Assembly (NCBI RefSeq): GCF_003627815.1
Contig: NZ_CP032698.1
Span: 3,348,001-3,412,000 of the forward strand
Direction: 5' to 3'
DNA: 64,000 nucleotides
DNA from: Streptomyces hundungensis
Lineage (GTDB): Bacteria > Actinomycetota > Actinomycetes > Streptomycetales > Streptomycetaceae
Each line of letters opens with the position of its first letter. Position 1 is the stretch's first letter. Below the pieces are notes generated by a model. That model did no database searches. It saw only the letters and a program-made list of their open reading frames with translations, and was not told where the DNA came from. This document shows positions 53,723 to 62,637 of the stretch, piece after piece. Both the position numbers and the translations under genes were made by a program.

Positions 53723-54843
53723 GCCGTCACCTCCGTATCGGTCTTGGCGGCCTGGGCCGCGAGCTCGGCGCCGACGCGCTGCTGCTGGCGCTTGAGGCCG
53801 TAACGGCGGACGAGTTCGTAGGCGATCACGACGCACAGGACGATGACGCCCTGGATCACGCCGAGGATCTCCTTGTCGTAACCGATCACTTCGAAGTGGC
53901 CGGTGGTGCGCTCCAGATAGCCCCAGAGCAGGGCGGCGAGCGCGACGCCCACCGGGTGGTTGCGGCCGAGCAGGGCGATGGCGATGCCCGTGAAGCCCAG
54001 TCCGAGCGGGAAGCTGTTGTCGAACTGGTGGCTGTCGTTGAGCAGCGTCGGCATGCCGACGAGGCCGGCCACCGCACCCGAGATGATCATGCTGGTGACG
54101 ATCATCTTCTTGACGTTGGCGCCGCTGGCCGCGGCCGCGGACTCGGACTGGCCGACCGCCCGCAGATCGAAGCCGAAGCGGGTGCGGCCGAGCGTGAACC
54201 AGTACGCCACGCCGACCACGACGGCGACGACGATGAAGCCCCACAGCTGTCCGGCCGGGCCCATGTCGAGGGTGAAGAACCAGGACGACTCGGGCAGCGG
54301 CTTGGTCGAGACGAGCGTGCCCGCCTCGTCGAGCTGGCCGAGGCGTTCGGGCTGGAGCAGATAGGCGATGATCGCGGTCGCGATGGCGTTCAGCATGATG
54401 GTCGAGATGACCTCGCTGACGCCCCGGGTCACCTTCAGGATGCCCGCGATCGCCGACCACACCGCGCCGACCAGCATGGCGACGAGGATGATGACCGGGA
54501 TCTGCACGATGCCGGGCAGGCTCAGCGCGCCGCCGACCACGGCGGCCAGGAAGGCCGCCAGACGGTACTGGCCGTCGACGCCGATGTTGAACAGGTTCAT
54601 CCGGAAGCCGATGGCCACCGCGATGCCCGCCAGGTAGTACGTCGTCGCCTTGTTGAGGATGTAGACCTGGCTGTCGCTCGCGGAGCCGTACGACAGCATG
54701 TCGTTGAAGGCCGGGAACGGGTTCTTGCCGGTGGCGAGGATGACCAGGGCGGTGACGACAAGGGCCGCGACGAGCGCGAGCAGGGGGGCCGCGACCGCGA
54801 GGAGCAGCTTCTCCTTGTCGATGCGGGAGGTGAGCTTCTTCAT
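53719..54843 (-). CDS. Nucleoside ABC transporter permease 1
   Basis: This 374-aa permease has about nine helices and the NupB/RnsC family marks: FRMNLFNIGVDGQYRLAAFLA and SEVISTIMLNAIA in short pieces, plus the coupling-loop segment DLRAVGQSESAAAASGANVK. The ATG overlaps the stop of the ATPase gene (ATGA). The C-terminal tail is Ala-rich and hydrophilic. Confidence 0.92.
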   Translation of the reverse strand: MKKLTSRIDKEKLLLAVAAPLLALVAALVVTALVILATGKNPFPAFNDMLSYGSASDSQVYILNKATTYYLAGIAVAIGFRMNLFNIGVDGQYRLAAFLAAVVGGALSLPGIVQIPVIILVAMLVGAVWSAIAGILKVTRGVSEVISTIMLNAIATAIIAYLLQPERLGQLDEAGTLVSTKPLPESSWFFTLDMGPAGQLWGFIVVAVVVGVAYWFTLGRTRFGFDLRAVGQSESAAAASGANVKKMIVTSMIISGAVAGLVGMPTLLNDSHQFDNSFPLGLGFTGIAIALLGRNHPVGVALAALLWGYLERTTGHFEVIGYDKEILGVIQGVIVLCVVIAYELVRRYGLKRQQQRVGAELAAQAAKTDTEVTA

Positions 54844-56405
54844 CGGTCCTCTCCCCCAGTGTTGTGCTGGTGCTCCAGGTGGCCGGTGGCGGCACCGGTC
54901 ATGGCGGAGCCCAGTTCCTCGGGGGTGATCGTGGCGGGGTCGGCGTCGGCGACCAGGCGGCCGCGGTACATCACCCGCAGGGTGTCGGACAGGCCGATCA
55001 GCTCGTCCAGGTCGGCGGAGATCAGCAGCACGGCGAGGCCCTCACGGCGGGCCTCGCGGATCTGGTCCCAGATCTGCGCCTGGGCGCCGACGTCCACGCC
55101 CCGGGTGGGGTGCGCGGCGATCAGCAGCTTGGGGTTGTGGCTCATCTCGCGGCCGACGATCAGCTTCTGCTGGTTGCCGCCGGACAGCGAGGCCGCGGTC
55201 ACCTCGATGCCGGGGGTGCGCACGTCGTACTCGCGCACGATCCGCTCGGTGTCGCTGCGGGCGGCCTTGTTGTCGAGGAGGGGGCCCTTGGAGTTGGGCT
55301 TCTCGGTGACGTGGCCGAGGATGCGGTTCTCCCACAGCGGCGCTTCCAGGAGCAGGCCGTGGCGGTGGCGGTCCTCGGGGATGTAACCGACGCCGCTCTC
55401 GCGCCGCACGCGGGTCGGGGCCGTCGAGATGTCGGTGGAGTCGAGCGTGATGACACCGCCGTCGGGGATGCGCATGCCCATGATGGCCTCGACGAGCTCG
55501 GCCTGGCCGTTGCCCTCGACACCGGCGATGCCGAGCACCTCACCCTTGTGGATGGTGAAGGAGACCGACGACAGCACCTCGCGCACCACCCCGTCGGGGT
55601 CGGTGGCGGCAAGGCGCAGGTCCTCGACCTTGAGCATCTCCACGGTGGTGACGGTCGACTCGCGGGTCTCGGGAGACGGCAGCTCGCTGCCCACCATCAG
55701 CTCGGCGAGCTGCTTGGTGGTGGTCGTACGGGGGTCGGCGGTGCCCACCGTGGTGCCGCGCCGGATCACCGTGATCTCGTCGGCGACCGAGAGCACCTCG
55801 CCCAGCTTGTGCGAGATGAAGATGACGGTCAGGCCCTCGGCCTTGAGCTCGCGCAGGTTGTCGAAGAGCGCCTCGACCTCCTGCGGGACCAGGACGGCGG
55901 TCGGCTCGTCGAGGATGAGGGTGCGCGCGCCGCGGTAGAGGACCTTGAGGATCTCCACGCGCTGGCGGTCGGCGACGCCGAGGTCCTCGACCAGGGCGTC
56001 CGGGCGGACCCCGAGGCCGTACGCGTCCGAGATCTCCTTGATCTTGTTGCGCGCCCTGGAACCGATGCCGTACAGCTTCTCGCCGCCGAGGACGACGTTC
56101 TCCAGGACGGTCAGGTTGTCCGCCAGCATGAAGTGCTGGTGGACCATGCCGATGCCGAGCGCGATGGCGTCGGCCGGGCTGGAGAAGGAGGCCTGGGCGC
56201 CGTCGATGGTGATGGTGCCCTCGTCCGGCTTCTGCATGCCGTAGAGGATCTTCATCAGGGTCGACTTGCCGGCGCCGTTCTCACCGCACAGCGCGTGCAC
56301 GGTGCCCTTGCGGACGGTGATGTCGATGTCCTTGTTGGCGACGACACCGGGGAATCGTTTGGTGATGCCGCGCAGTTCGACGGCGGGAGGGCTGGACGCG
56401 TTGAT
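54840..56405 (-). CDS. Nucleoside ABC transporter ATP-binding protein (two ABC domains)
   Basis: This protein of about 521 aa energises the nucleoside importer. First ABC domain: Walker A GENGAGKST, Q-loop VHQHFML, Walker B TLILDEPT. The second domain has a degenerate Walker A (GVEGNGQAEL) but a normal signature SLSGGNQQK and Walker B-like LLIAAHPTRGVD, as in NupA/RnsB proteins. Start: GAGGAG lies 8 nt before an in-frame ATC at 56405, where the family alignment begins (INASSPPAVELRGITKRF). The only in-frame canonical starts are GTGs at 56516 and 56510, which would add about 36 unrelated residues. ATC is taken as the start with caution. Confidence 0.88.
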   Translation of the reverse strand: MNASSPPAVELRGITKRFPGVVANKDIDITVRKGTVHALCGENGAGKSTLMKILYGMQKPDEGTITIDGAQASFSSPADAIALGIGMVHQHFMLADNLTVLENVVLGGEKLYGIGSRARNKIKEISDAYGLGVRPDALVEDLGVADRQRVEILKVLYRGARTLILDEPTAVLVPQEVEALFDNLRELKAEGLTVIFISHKLGEVLSVADEITVIRRGTTVGTADPRTTTTKQLAELMVGSELPSPETRESTVTTVEMLKVEDLRLAATDPDGVVREVLSSVSFTIHKGEVLGIAGVEGNGQAELVEAIMGMRIPDGGVITLDSTDISTAPTRVRRESGVGYIPEDRHRHGLLLEAPLWENRILGHVTEKPNSKGPLLDNKAARSDTERIVREYDVRTPGIEVTAASLSGGNQQKLIVGREMSHNPKLLIAAHPTRGVDVGAQAQIWDQIREARREGLAVLLISADLDELIGLSDTLRVMYRGRLVADADPATITPEELGSAMTGAATGHLEHQHNTGGEDR

Positions 56406-56533
56406 GGCGCACTCTCCTCGTGGGCAGGAGCAGGGGGGCGGGGAGCTTCCGGGGAAGCCGGAAAGCGCACTGATGTGCCACGCCGGGCTCCCGGCGTAGT
56501 AGTTCAGCACACTCACGGCGCGCCAACTCCGGC

Positions 56534-56545
56534 CTACGCGCGTAG
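56534..56545. promoter_or_regulatory. Nucleoside-regulon palindrome CTACGCGCGTAG (ABC operon)
   Basis: A perfect copy lies upstream of the ATPase gene and downstream of the bmpA terminator. TTGGCG and AACTAC at suitable spacing further on could be the -35 and -10 boxes, putting transcription start after the GTG candidates. Confidence 0.75.
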
Positions 56546-56562
56546 AGTTGACACTTCGTTAC

Positions 56563-56598
56563 GGCCCGGTGAGCAGGGTGGTCCCTGCTCACCGGGCC
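56563..56598 (-). terminator. Terminator of bmpA
   Basis: A perfect 16-bp stem (GGCCCGGTGAGCAGGG and its complement) with a 4-nt loop lies 35 bp after the bmpA stop. It separates bmpA from the rest of the transporter, allowing more binding protein than pump. Confidence 0.85.
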
Positions 56599-56633
56599 GA
56601 TGTGTGACGGGGGCGGTCAGCGACCGCCACGGG

Positions 56634-57698
56634 TCACGGGGTGGTCTTGACCTTGATGGTGCCGTCGACGATCTTCTTCTGGGCCGCGTCGAGCTGCGAC
56701 TTCAGGTCGTCGATGAAGCCACCGCTCGTGGCGAGCGAGACGCCGCCCTTGGCCAGCGGGTAGCTGTTGGTGCCGACCAGCGGCTTGCCGTCCTTGATGG
56801 ACTTGATCAGGTCGTAGACGCCGATGTCGACGTTCTTGACCACCGAGGTCAGGATCGCGTTCTTGTACTTGGAGAGCGAGGCCTGCTGGTACTGGTCGGA
56901 GTCGACACCGATCGCCCAGGCGCCCTTCTTGCCCGAGACGGCCTCGATCGCACCGGTGCCGGAGGAGCCGGCCGCGGTGTAGATGACGTCGGCGCCGTTG
57001 TCGAGCATGCCCTGCGCGGCCTGCTTGCCCTTGTCGGGGCTGGCGAAGCCGGAGGTGTCCGAGCCGTGCGACAGGTACTGGTTGTCGACCTTGACGTCCG
57101 GCTTGGTGTCCTTGACGCCCTGGTTGAAGCCCGCCTCGAACTTCTTGATGAGGGGGACGTCGACGCCGCCGATGAAGCCGACGTGGTTCGTCTTGGTCTT
57201 CAGCGCCGCGGCGACACCCGCGAGGTAGGAGCCCTGCTCCTCGGTGAAGACGATGTTGTCGATGTTCTTCGGACCCTCGACGACGGAGTCGACGATGCCG
57301 AAGGTGACGTTCGGGTACTTGACCGCGACCTTCTTCATCGAGTTCGCGTAGGCGTACCCGATGCCGATGACCGGGTTGAAGCCCGCGCCCGCGAGGTCGG
57401 TCAGACGCTGTTCGCGGTCCGCCTCGGTGTCGGTGGTCTTGGCGGTCAGCTCCTTGACGTCGCCACCGAACTCGGCCTTGGCCTTGTCGATGCCGCGCGC
57501 GGCGGAGTCGTTGAACGAGTGGTCGCCACGGCCGCCGACGTCGTACGCGACACCGATCTTGACGCCCTTGCCGCCCGCGGAGGACGAGGACGAGGTGCCC
57601 GAGTCCTTCTGGGAGGACGTGGAGCCACAGGCGGTGGCGGAAAGCGCGAGCGCGGCGGTGGCGATACCGGCCGCAGCGATCTTGGATACCCGGCGCAA
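56634..57698 (-). CDS. bmpA: BMP-family nucleoside-binding lipoprotein
   Basis: This 354-aa lipoprotein is the substrate-binding part of the importer. The signal peptide ends in a lipobox with Cys24 (SATAC), followed by a Ser/Gly linker. The BMP (PnrA-like) domain includes GVAYDVGGRGDHSFND near residue 50, which carries the base-stacking and ribose-binding residues, and EEQGSYLAGVAA near 155. Related proteins bind purine nucleosides. A TTG start is preceded by AAGGGA 7 nt upstream. The degenerate palindrome and a TACGAT -10 box overlap upstream. Confidence 0.94.
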   Translation of the reverse strand: MRRVSKIAAAGIATAALALSATACGSTSSQKDSGTSSSSSAGGKGVKIGVAYDVGGRGDHSFNDSAARGIDKAKAEFGGDVKELTAKTTDTEADREQRLTDLAGAGFNPVIGIGYAYANSMKKVAVKYPNVTFGIVDSVVEGPKNIDNIVFTEEQGSYLAGVAAALKTKTNHVGFIGGVDVPLIKKFEAGFNQGVKDTKPDVKVDNQYLSHGSDTSGFASPDKGKQAAQGMLDNGADVIYTAAGSSGTGAIEAVSGKKGAWAIGVDSDQYQQASLSKYKNAILTSVVKNVDIGVYDLIKSIKDGKPLVGTNSYPLAKGGVSLATSGGFIDDLKSQLDAAQKKIVDGTIKVKTTP

Positions 57699-57756
57699 GA
57701 GGAGGTCCCTTCAAACCTGAACCGAGGCGCCCCTACCGGCGCTGGTTTCGCGTCGG

Positions 57757-57772
57757 ATCGTAACGCGCGTAG
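57757..57772. promoter_or_regulatory. bmpA promoter with degenerate nucleoside-regulon palindrome
   Basis: On the minus strand CTACGCGCGTTA has two mismatches to the palindrome, all in one arm. The TACGAT -10 box (57757-57762) overlaps that arm, which may explain the degeneracy. Confidence 0.6.
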
Positions 57773-57838
57773 ATGTCGCGTAAAGCCCTGTTCGGAAGCC
57801 GTTATCGGATCGTCGCGAACAGGGGATGAAGTGTCCGG

Positions 57839-59100
57839 TTACGAGCGGTTGCCGTCGAGCAGCGCCGCGGCGGTGAAGAGTTCCACCCCCACCTTGATGG
57901 CGGCCTCATCCGCGTCGAAATCACCCCGATGGAGGTCAAGCCGGGCGTTCGAGCCGGGTGTGCGCACGCCGAGCCGGGCCATCGCCCCAGGTACGTGCTC
58001 CAGGTACCACGAAAAGTCCTCGCCACCCAGTGACTGCTCCGTGTCCTCGATCGCATACGGTCCCCGGCGCGCCGCCATGGCGTCGTGGAGCAGCTCCGTG
58101 ACGACCGGATCGTTGACGACGGGCGGCACGCCCCGGACGTAGTTGATCTCCGATTTGGCGCCGTGCAGGGTGGCCACTTCGTCGATCGCGGCGTGTACGA
58201 GGTCGGGCGCGTCGCGCCACGCCGCGAGGTCCAGACAGCGCACCGTGCCGGCCAGCTCGGCGTGCATCGGGATCACGTTGCAGGCGTGGCCGGCCTCGAT
58301 GCGGCCCCAGGTCAGCGCGAGACCGGCCCGCGCGTCGACCCGGCGGGCGAGCAGCGCGGGCACATCGGCGGCGACCCGGGCCGCGGCGGTCACCAGGTCG
58401 GTGGTCAGATGCGGGCGCGCGGTGTGGCCGCCGGGGCCGTCGAGGGCGACCTCCAGGCGGTCGCAGGCGGAGGTGATGGCTCCGTGGCGCAGCCCGATCC
58501 GGCCGGCGTCCACCCGGGGGTCGCAGTGCACCGCGATGATGCGGCCCACGCCGTCCAGGGCGCCCGCCACGATGGCGTCGGCGGCGCCGCCGGGCAGCAC
58601 CTCCTCGGCCGGCTGGAACAGCAGCCGTACGGGAGCGGGCAGCAGGCCCTGGCGGTGCAGCTCGGCGAGGACCAGGCCGGCGCCGAGGACGGTGGTGGTG
58701 TGCACGTCGTGGCCGCAGGCGTGGGCGCGGTCCGGCACGGTGGAGCGGTAGGGGACGCCCGTCTTGGCGTCGGGGATGGGCAGGGCGTCGATGTCCGCGC
58801 GCAGGGCGAGCATCAGGGGCGCGTCGGCGCCGCGCCCGCCGGAGCCCTTGCCCCTCGCCTTCGGGAGACGCCGATGTCACAGATGAGCCCGGTGCCGGAG
58901 GGCAGGACGCGCGGTTCCAGGCCGGCCGCCCTGAGGCGGTCTCTGATCGCGGCGGTGGTCCTGAACTCCTGGTTGCCCAGCTCGGGGTGCATGTGCAAGT
59001 CCCGGCGGAACGAGATGAGTTCGGCACACAGGGCCTCGCTCAGCTCGCCGGGCAGCGGTGCTTCGCCGGGCTGGTCGGCTTCGGACGACTCACGGGACAT
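57839..59100 (-). pseudogene. M20-family amidohydrolase split by a frameshift
   Basis: The N-terminal part from the ATG at 59100 (ALCAELISFRRDLHMHPELG, typical of IAA-amino-acid hydrolase-like M20D enzymes) runs to a stop at 58813. The catalytic part starts in another frame at MLALRADIDALPI and includes AHACGHDVHTT (metal His-Cys), FQPAEEVLPGG (catalytic Glu pair) and GGEDFSWYL. One extra base in the GC-rich linker 58815-58862 would give a 420-aa protein. It would cleave N-acyl amino acids or similar amides. A real mutation or a sequence error cannot be told apart here. Confidence 0.82.
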
Positions 59101-59191
59101 CAACTGGTTCACTCGTTGAGGGTAGGCCTCCGGCGGCGTCAACTCACCCGCGATCAACAAAAGTTCAGCCGCATAGGGGAAAGAAAGCTGG

Positions 59192-60448
59192 TCACAAGGC
59201 GCATGTCGATCGTGTGAACTGGGTAAAGTATTTCGTCCTTCTGACCGATGTCCTGGCACTGGCGTTCCCCCCACGAGAGGAGAGGGCCGTACTTCGGGCG
59301 GTTTCCGGGGCTTTTCCGTTCGCGCGGCTTCCGCGGCCTTCGGGCCCCTGCCCGCCCCTAGGCGCCACCGTCGCGAGCCCGTGGACCTCGCGCGCCGTCC
59401 CCGTCACCCCGTCCAGGAAGCCCCGGGCGCGGGGCGAGGCCCGGTCGGTGAGCCAGCGCGGGTCGATGTCGCAGACCACGACCCGCACCCCGGTGCCCGC
59501 GAGCGCGAGCGGCAGGGTGTGGATCACGGTGGAGGGGAAGCTCAGGATGGTGCGGCCCACCGGCCCCCGGCGCGCTATGAGTTCGAGCGGCAGATCGGGG
59601 CGGACGATCTCCAGACCGGTCCTGGCGTGCAGCGCGCGCAGCTTGTCCGGGGACTCGCGGCGGTGCGCGAAGTAGCGGGTCACGCCGTGGGTGCGGGCGA
59701 GGAGCGCGACGGCGTCCAGATAGCTCGCGGGGTCCACGATGCCGGTCTCCACCAGCGACGTCCCCACCAGGTCGGCGCCCTTGGTCAGGCGCGGGGGTCC
59801 GAAGTGGGCGCGGGTCCAGCCGAAGGTGTGCGGGGTGACCGTGACCCCGTCGGGCGCCTCCACGGGCAGCGCGCTGAACACCTCGACGCTCCGGCCGTGC
59901 GCCGGGGTGAGCCGGCGGCGGGCGACCGCGGCGACCGGCGCGAACAACAGGTCGCGCACGCCGGCCCGGCTGCCCCGCCGGTGCCAGCGCACCAGGCGTT
60001 CCCCGCAGGCGAGTTGGGAGACGAACTCCATGGTGGCCGTCCCGTCGTCGACGACCACCACGTCACGGGCGCGGGCGACGGTGAGCAGCAGGTGTACGTA
60101 GCGGGAGAACGGGTCGCCCAGGACGATCCGTTCGGCCCGCCGCAGCATCGGGGCGAGCCCGCCGATGGTGTGCAGCGGGGCCGTGAGCCCGCCCCTGGCC
60201 TCCTCCCAGCGCACCGTGGTGCCCGCGTCGCGGGCGAGTTCGGCCATCCGGCGCAGCTGGCCGCGCGACATGGGGTCGGTCGGCGAGAGCACCACCACGG
60301 TGAGGCCCGACAGGTCGGGCGCGCCCGGGCCCGGCTGGGCGGGTACGCCGCCGAGCAGCGGGCCGGGCGAGTGCGCCCACTCCAGGACGTTGAGCAACTG
60401 GACCGGGCTCTCCACGAAGGCGAGGGTGGCCACGGTGGACCGGGGCAC
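59192..60448 (-). CDS. Polysialyltransferase-like putative glycosyltransferase
   Basis: This 418-aa protein begins at a GTG 15 bp after the NeuB-like gene. VATLAFVESPVQLLNVLEW at the start, ADLVGTSLVETGIVDP in the middle, and FPSTVIHTLPLALAGTG with the conserved HTL region fit the capsule polysialyltransferase family. It is predicted to polymerise or link a nonulosonic acid in a cell-wall glycopolymer. The last 55 residues or so (after HGLATVAPRGG) are low complexity and unlike the family, so the true end may have been lost by mutation. Confidence 0.78.
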   Translation of the reverse strand: MPRSTVATLAFVESPVQLLNVLEWAHSPGPLLGGVPAQPGPGAPDLSGLTVVVLSPTDPMSRGQLRRMAELARDAGTTVRWEEARGGLTAPLHTIGGLAPMLRRAERIVLGDPFSRYVHLLLTVARARDVVVVDDGTATMEFVSQLACGERLVRWHRRGSRAGVRDLLFAPVAAVARRRLTPAHGRSVEVFSALPVEAPDGVTVTPHTFGWTRAHFGPPRLTKGADLVGTSLVETGIVDPASYLDAVALLARTHGVTRYFAHRRESPDKLRALHARTGLEIVRPDLPLELIARRGPVGRTILSFPSTVIHTLPLALAGTGVRVVVCDIDPRWLTDRASPRARGFLDGVTGTAREVHGLATVAPRGGQGPEGRGSRANGKAPETARSTALSSRGGNASARTSVRRTKYFTQFTRSTCAL

Positions 60449-60463
60449 GGCGGGCCCGCCCCC

Positions 60464-61393
60464 TCAGACCGCGGCCGGAGCGCGGCCCCCGGCGCTCTCG
60501 GCCTGGGCGACCGCGCCGGCGACGCGGCGCAGCTTCTTCATCGGGGCGAGCTCGGAGTCGTACACCTTCTTGACGCCGTCGCCGAGGGCCGCCTCGATGG
60601 TGCGGATGTCGCGGACGAGACGGGTGAGGCCGCCGGGCTCGACGGAGGCCGCCTGGTCGGAGCCCCACATGGCGCGGTCGAGGGTGATGTGGCGCTCGAC
60701 GAAGGCGGCGCCGAGCGCGACCGCGGCGAGCGTGGTCTGAAGGCCCGTCTCGTGGCCGCTGTAGCCGATCGGCACGTTGGGGTACTCGGCCATCAGGCTG
60801 TTGATCACGCGCAGGTTGAGCTCCTCGGCCTTGGCCGGGTAGGTCGAAGTGGCGTGGCAGAGAAGGATGTTGTCGCTGCCGAGCACCTCCACCGCGTGCC
60901 GGATCTGCTTCGGGGTGGACATGCCGGTGGAGAGGATGACGGTGCGGCCGGTGGCCCGCAGGGCGCGCAGCAGCTCGTCGTCGGTGAGGGAGGCGGAGGC
61001 CACCTTGTGGGCGGGCACGTCGAACTTCTCCAGGAAGGCGACGGCCTCGGTGTCCCACGGGGAGGCGAACCAGTCGATGCCGCGCCGCGCGCAGTGCGCG
61101 TCGATGGCGCGGTACTCGTCCTCGCCGAACTCCACCCGGTGGCGGTAGTCGATGTACGTCATCCGGCCCCAGGGGGTGTCCCGCTCGATGTCCCACTGGT
61201 CGCGCGGGGTGCAGATCTCGGGGGTGCGCTTTTGGAACTTGACCGCGTCGCAGCCGGCGTCGGCGGCCGCGTCGATCAGGGCGAGCGCGTTGTCGAGGTC
61301 GCCGTTGTGGTTGATGCCGATCTCGCCGGTGATGTACACGGGACGGCCCGGGCCTGCGGTGCGGCTGCCGAGGGTGCGCAGACGGTTGCTCAT
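60464..61393 (-). CDS. neuB: NeuB-family nonulosonic acid synthase (sialic acid/Kdn synthase)
   Basis: This 309-aa enzyme condenses phosphoenolpyruvate with a hexose such as ManNAc, mannose or its 6-phosphate. The TIM barrel carries GEIGINHNGDLDNA, DAVKFQKRTPE, and SPWDTEAVAFLE; HITLDRAMWGSDQ near the end completes the metal/substrate site. The usual C-terminal antifreeze-like (SAF) domain is missing, and the protein is about 40 residues shorter than NeuB, a trait of some actinobacterial members. The ATG has AAGGA upstream. In Streptomyces a Kdn teichulosonic acid is known, so Kdn is the likely product. Confidence 0.9.
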   Translation of the reverse strand: MSNRLRTLGSRTAGPGRPVYITGEIGINHNGDLDNALALIDAAADAGCDAVKFQKRTPEICTPRDQWDIERDTPWGRMTYIDYRHRVEFGEDEYRAIDAHCARRGIDWFASPWDTEAVAFLEKFDVPAHKVASASLTDDELLRALRATGRTVILSTGMSTPKQIRHAVEVLGSDNILLCHATSTYPAKAEELNLRVINSLMAEYPNVPIGYSGHETGLQTTLAAVALGAAFVERHITLDRAMWGSDQAASVEPGGLTRLVRDIRTIEAALGDGVKKVYDSELAPMKKLRRVAGAVAQAESAGGRAPAAV

Positions 61394-61443
61394 GAGGGCG
61401 CTTCCTTTATCTGTACGGGGGCGTGGTGGGGGAGTCGGGCTGG

Positions 61444-62637
61444 TCAGGGGGTGTGGTCGAGCTCGGGTCCGAGGAGCCAGGCGGCGATCTCGCGGATCGC
61501 TCCTTCGCCGCCGGGGGTGCGGGTGACGGTGCGCGCGGCGGCGCGCACCGCGTCATGGGCGTCGGCAACGGCCACGGGCCAGCCGGCGAGCGCGAAGCAG
61601 GGCAGGTCGTTGACGTCGTTGCCGGCGTAGAGCACCCGCTCCGGATCGACGCCCTGCTCCTCGCACCACTGCTTGAGGGCGAGGTCCTTGCGGTCGATGC
61701 CGTGCAGGACCGGGACCTTGAGCTTGTGGGCGCGGGCGGCGACGACGGGGTTCTGCTCGGTGGACAGGATCAGCAGCTTCAGTCCGGCCCGGCGCAGGGC
61801 GGCGATGCCGAGCCCGTCGCCCCGGTGCACGGCGACGAGTTCGCGGCCGTCGGAGTCGACGAGCACCTTGTCGTCGGTCTGGGTGCCGTCGAAGTCGAGG
61901 ACGACCGCGTCGACGTCGTCGAGGGTGGGGCCGGGCAGCCGGTCGAGGAGGGGGGCGAGCGCGCGGGCCCGGTCCAGGTCGTGCGGCTCGTCGATCTCCA
62001 GGACCCGGGCGGGGTCGGTGCGGACGAGCGCGGTGCGGCCGAAGAAGCGGTGCTGGTGCCTGCGGAAACCCGCGGCGTCCATGGCGTAGGCGGCGCCGGT
62101 CTCCAGGAAGTCCTGGGGGCGGTCCTGGCGGCGCGGCCGGAACGCCTTGTCGTGGCCCATGCCCTGGCCGCCGCCGAGTTCGTCCTCGCGCCACAGGAAG
62201 CCGTGGAAGGGGGCGACGGTGACGGCGGTCTCGGCGCCGTCCTCGACGACCGCGGCCGCCACGCCCTCGACGTCCTCGCGGGTCAGGAAGGGGCTGGTGC
62301 ACTGCACGAGCAGCACCACGTCGGCGTCCGGGTGCGCCTCCAGGGCGTGCAGCACGGCCGCCTCGCTCCCCGCGGTGTCGCCCGAGATGCCGGCCGGGCG
62401 GTCCACCACGTCGGCGCCGGCCGAGCGGGCGGCGGCCGCGATCCCCGGGTCGTCGGTGGAGACGACCACATCGGTGACATGGCGGGCGGCGCGGCAGGCG
62501 AGCACGGCCCGCACGACCAGCGGGACCCCGCCGACGGGAGCGAGGTTCTTGCCGGGCACCCCCTTGGAGCCGCCCCGTGCGGGGATGACGGCGAGGACTT
62601 TGGGGTGGGTGCTCCCGGAGGCGTTCGGGGGTATCAC
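61444..62637 (-). CDS. neuA: Acylneuraminate cytidylyltransferase fused to HAD phosphatase
   Basis: This 397-aa protein joins two enzymes of the same pathway. Residues about 12-235 form a CMP-nonulosonate synthetase (VIPARGGSKGVPGKNLAPVGG at its start, LLVQCTSPFLTREDV, ETGAAYAMD). Residues about 240-390 form a KdsC-like HAD phosphatase (VVLDFDGTQTDDKV with the Asp nucleophile, LSTEQNPVV, YAGNDVNDLPC). It would dephosphorylate the 9-phosphate and activate the sugar with CTP. The GTG overlaps the stop of the upstream gene (GTGA). Confidence 0.92.
   Translation of the reverse strand: MIPPNASGSTHPKVLAVIPARGGSKGVPGKNLAPVGGVPLVVRAVLACRAARHVTDVVVSTDDPGIAAAARSAGADVVDRPAGISGDTAGSEAAVLHALEAHPDADVVLLVQCTSPFLTREDVEGVAAAVVEDGAETAVTVAPFHGFLWREDELGGGQGMGHDKAFRPRRQDRPQDFLETGAAYAMDAAGFRRHQHRFFGRTALVRTDPARVLEIDEPHDLDRARALAPLLDRLPGPTLDDVDAVVLDFDGTQTDDKVLVDSDGRELVAVHRGDGLGIAALRRAGLKLLILSTEQNPVVAARAHKLKVPVLHGIDRKDLALKQWCEEQGVDPERVLYAGNDVNDLPCFALAGWPVAVADAHDAVRAAARTVTRTPGGEGAIREIAAWLLGPELDHTP

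Noticed and set aside
54864..58142. A 1092-codon open frame on the plus strand across the nucleoside transporter and bmpA genes
   Set aside because: It is antisense to well-recognised genes, has no domain, and its composition (Gly/Arg/Asp/Val-rich) is that of shadow frames in GC-rich DNA.
57839..59100. Two separate genes in place of one M20 amidohydrolase
   Set aside because: The two halves together make one ordinary M20 protein, and neither half is complete alone.
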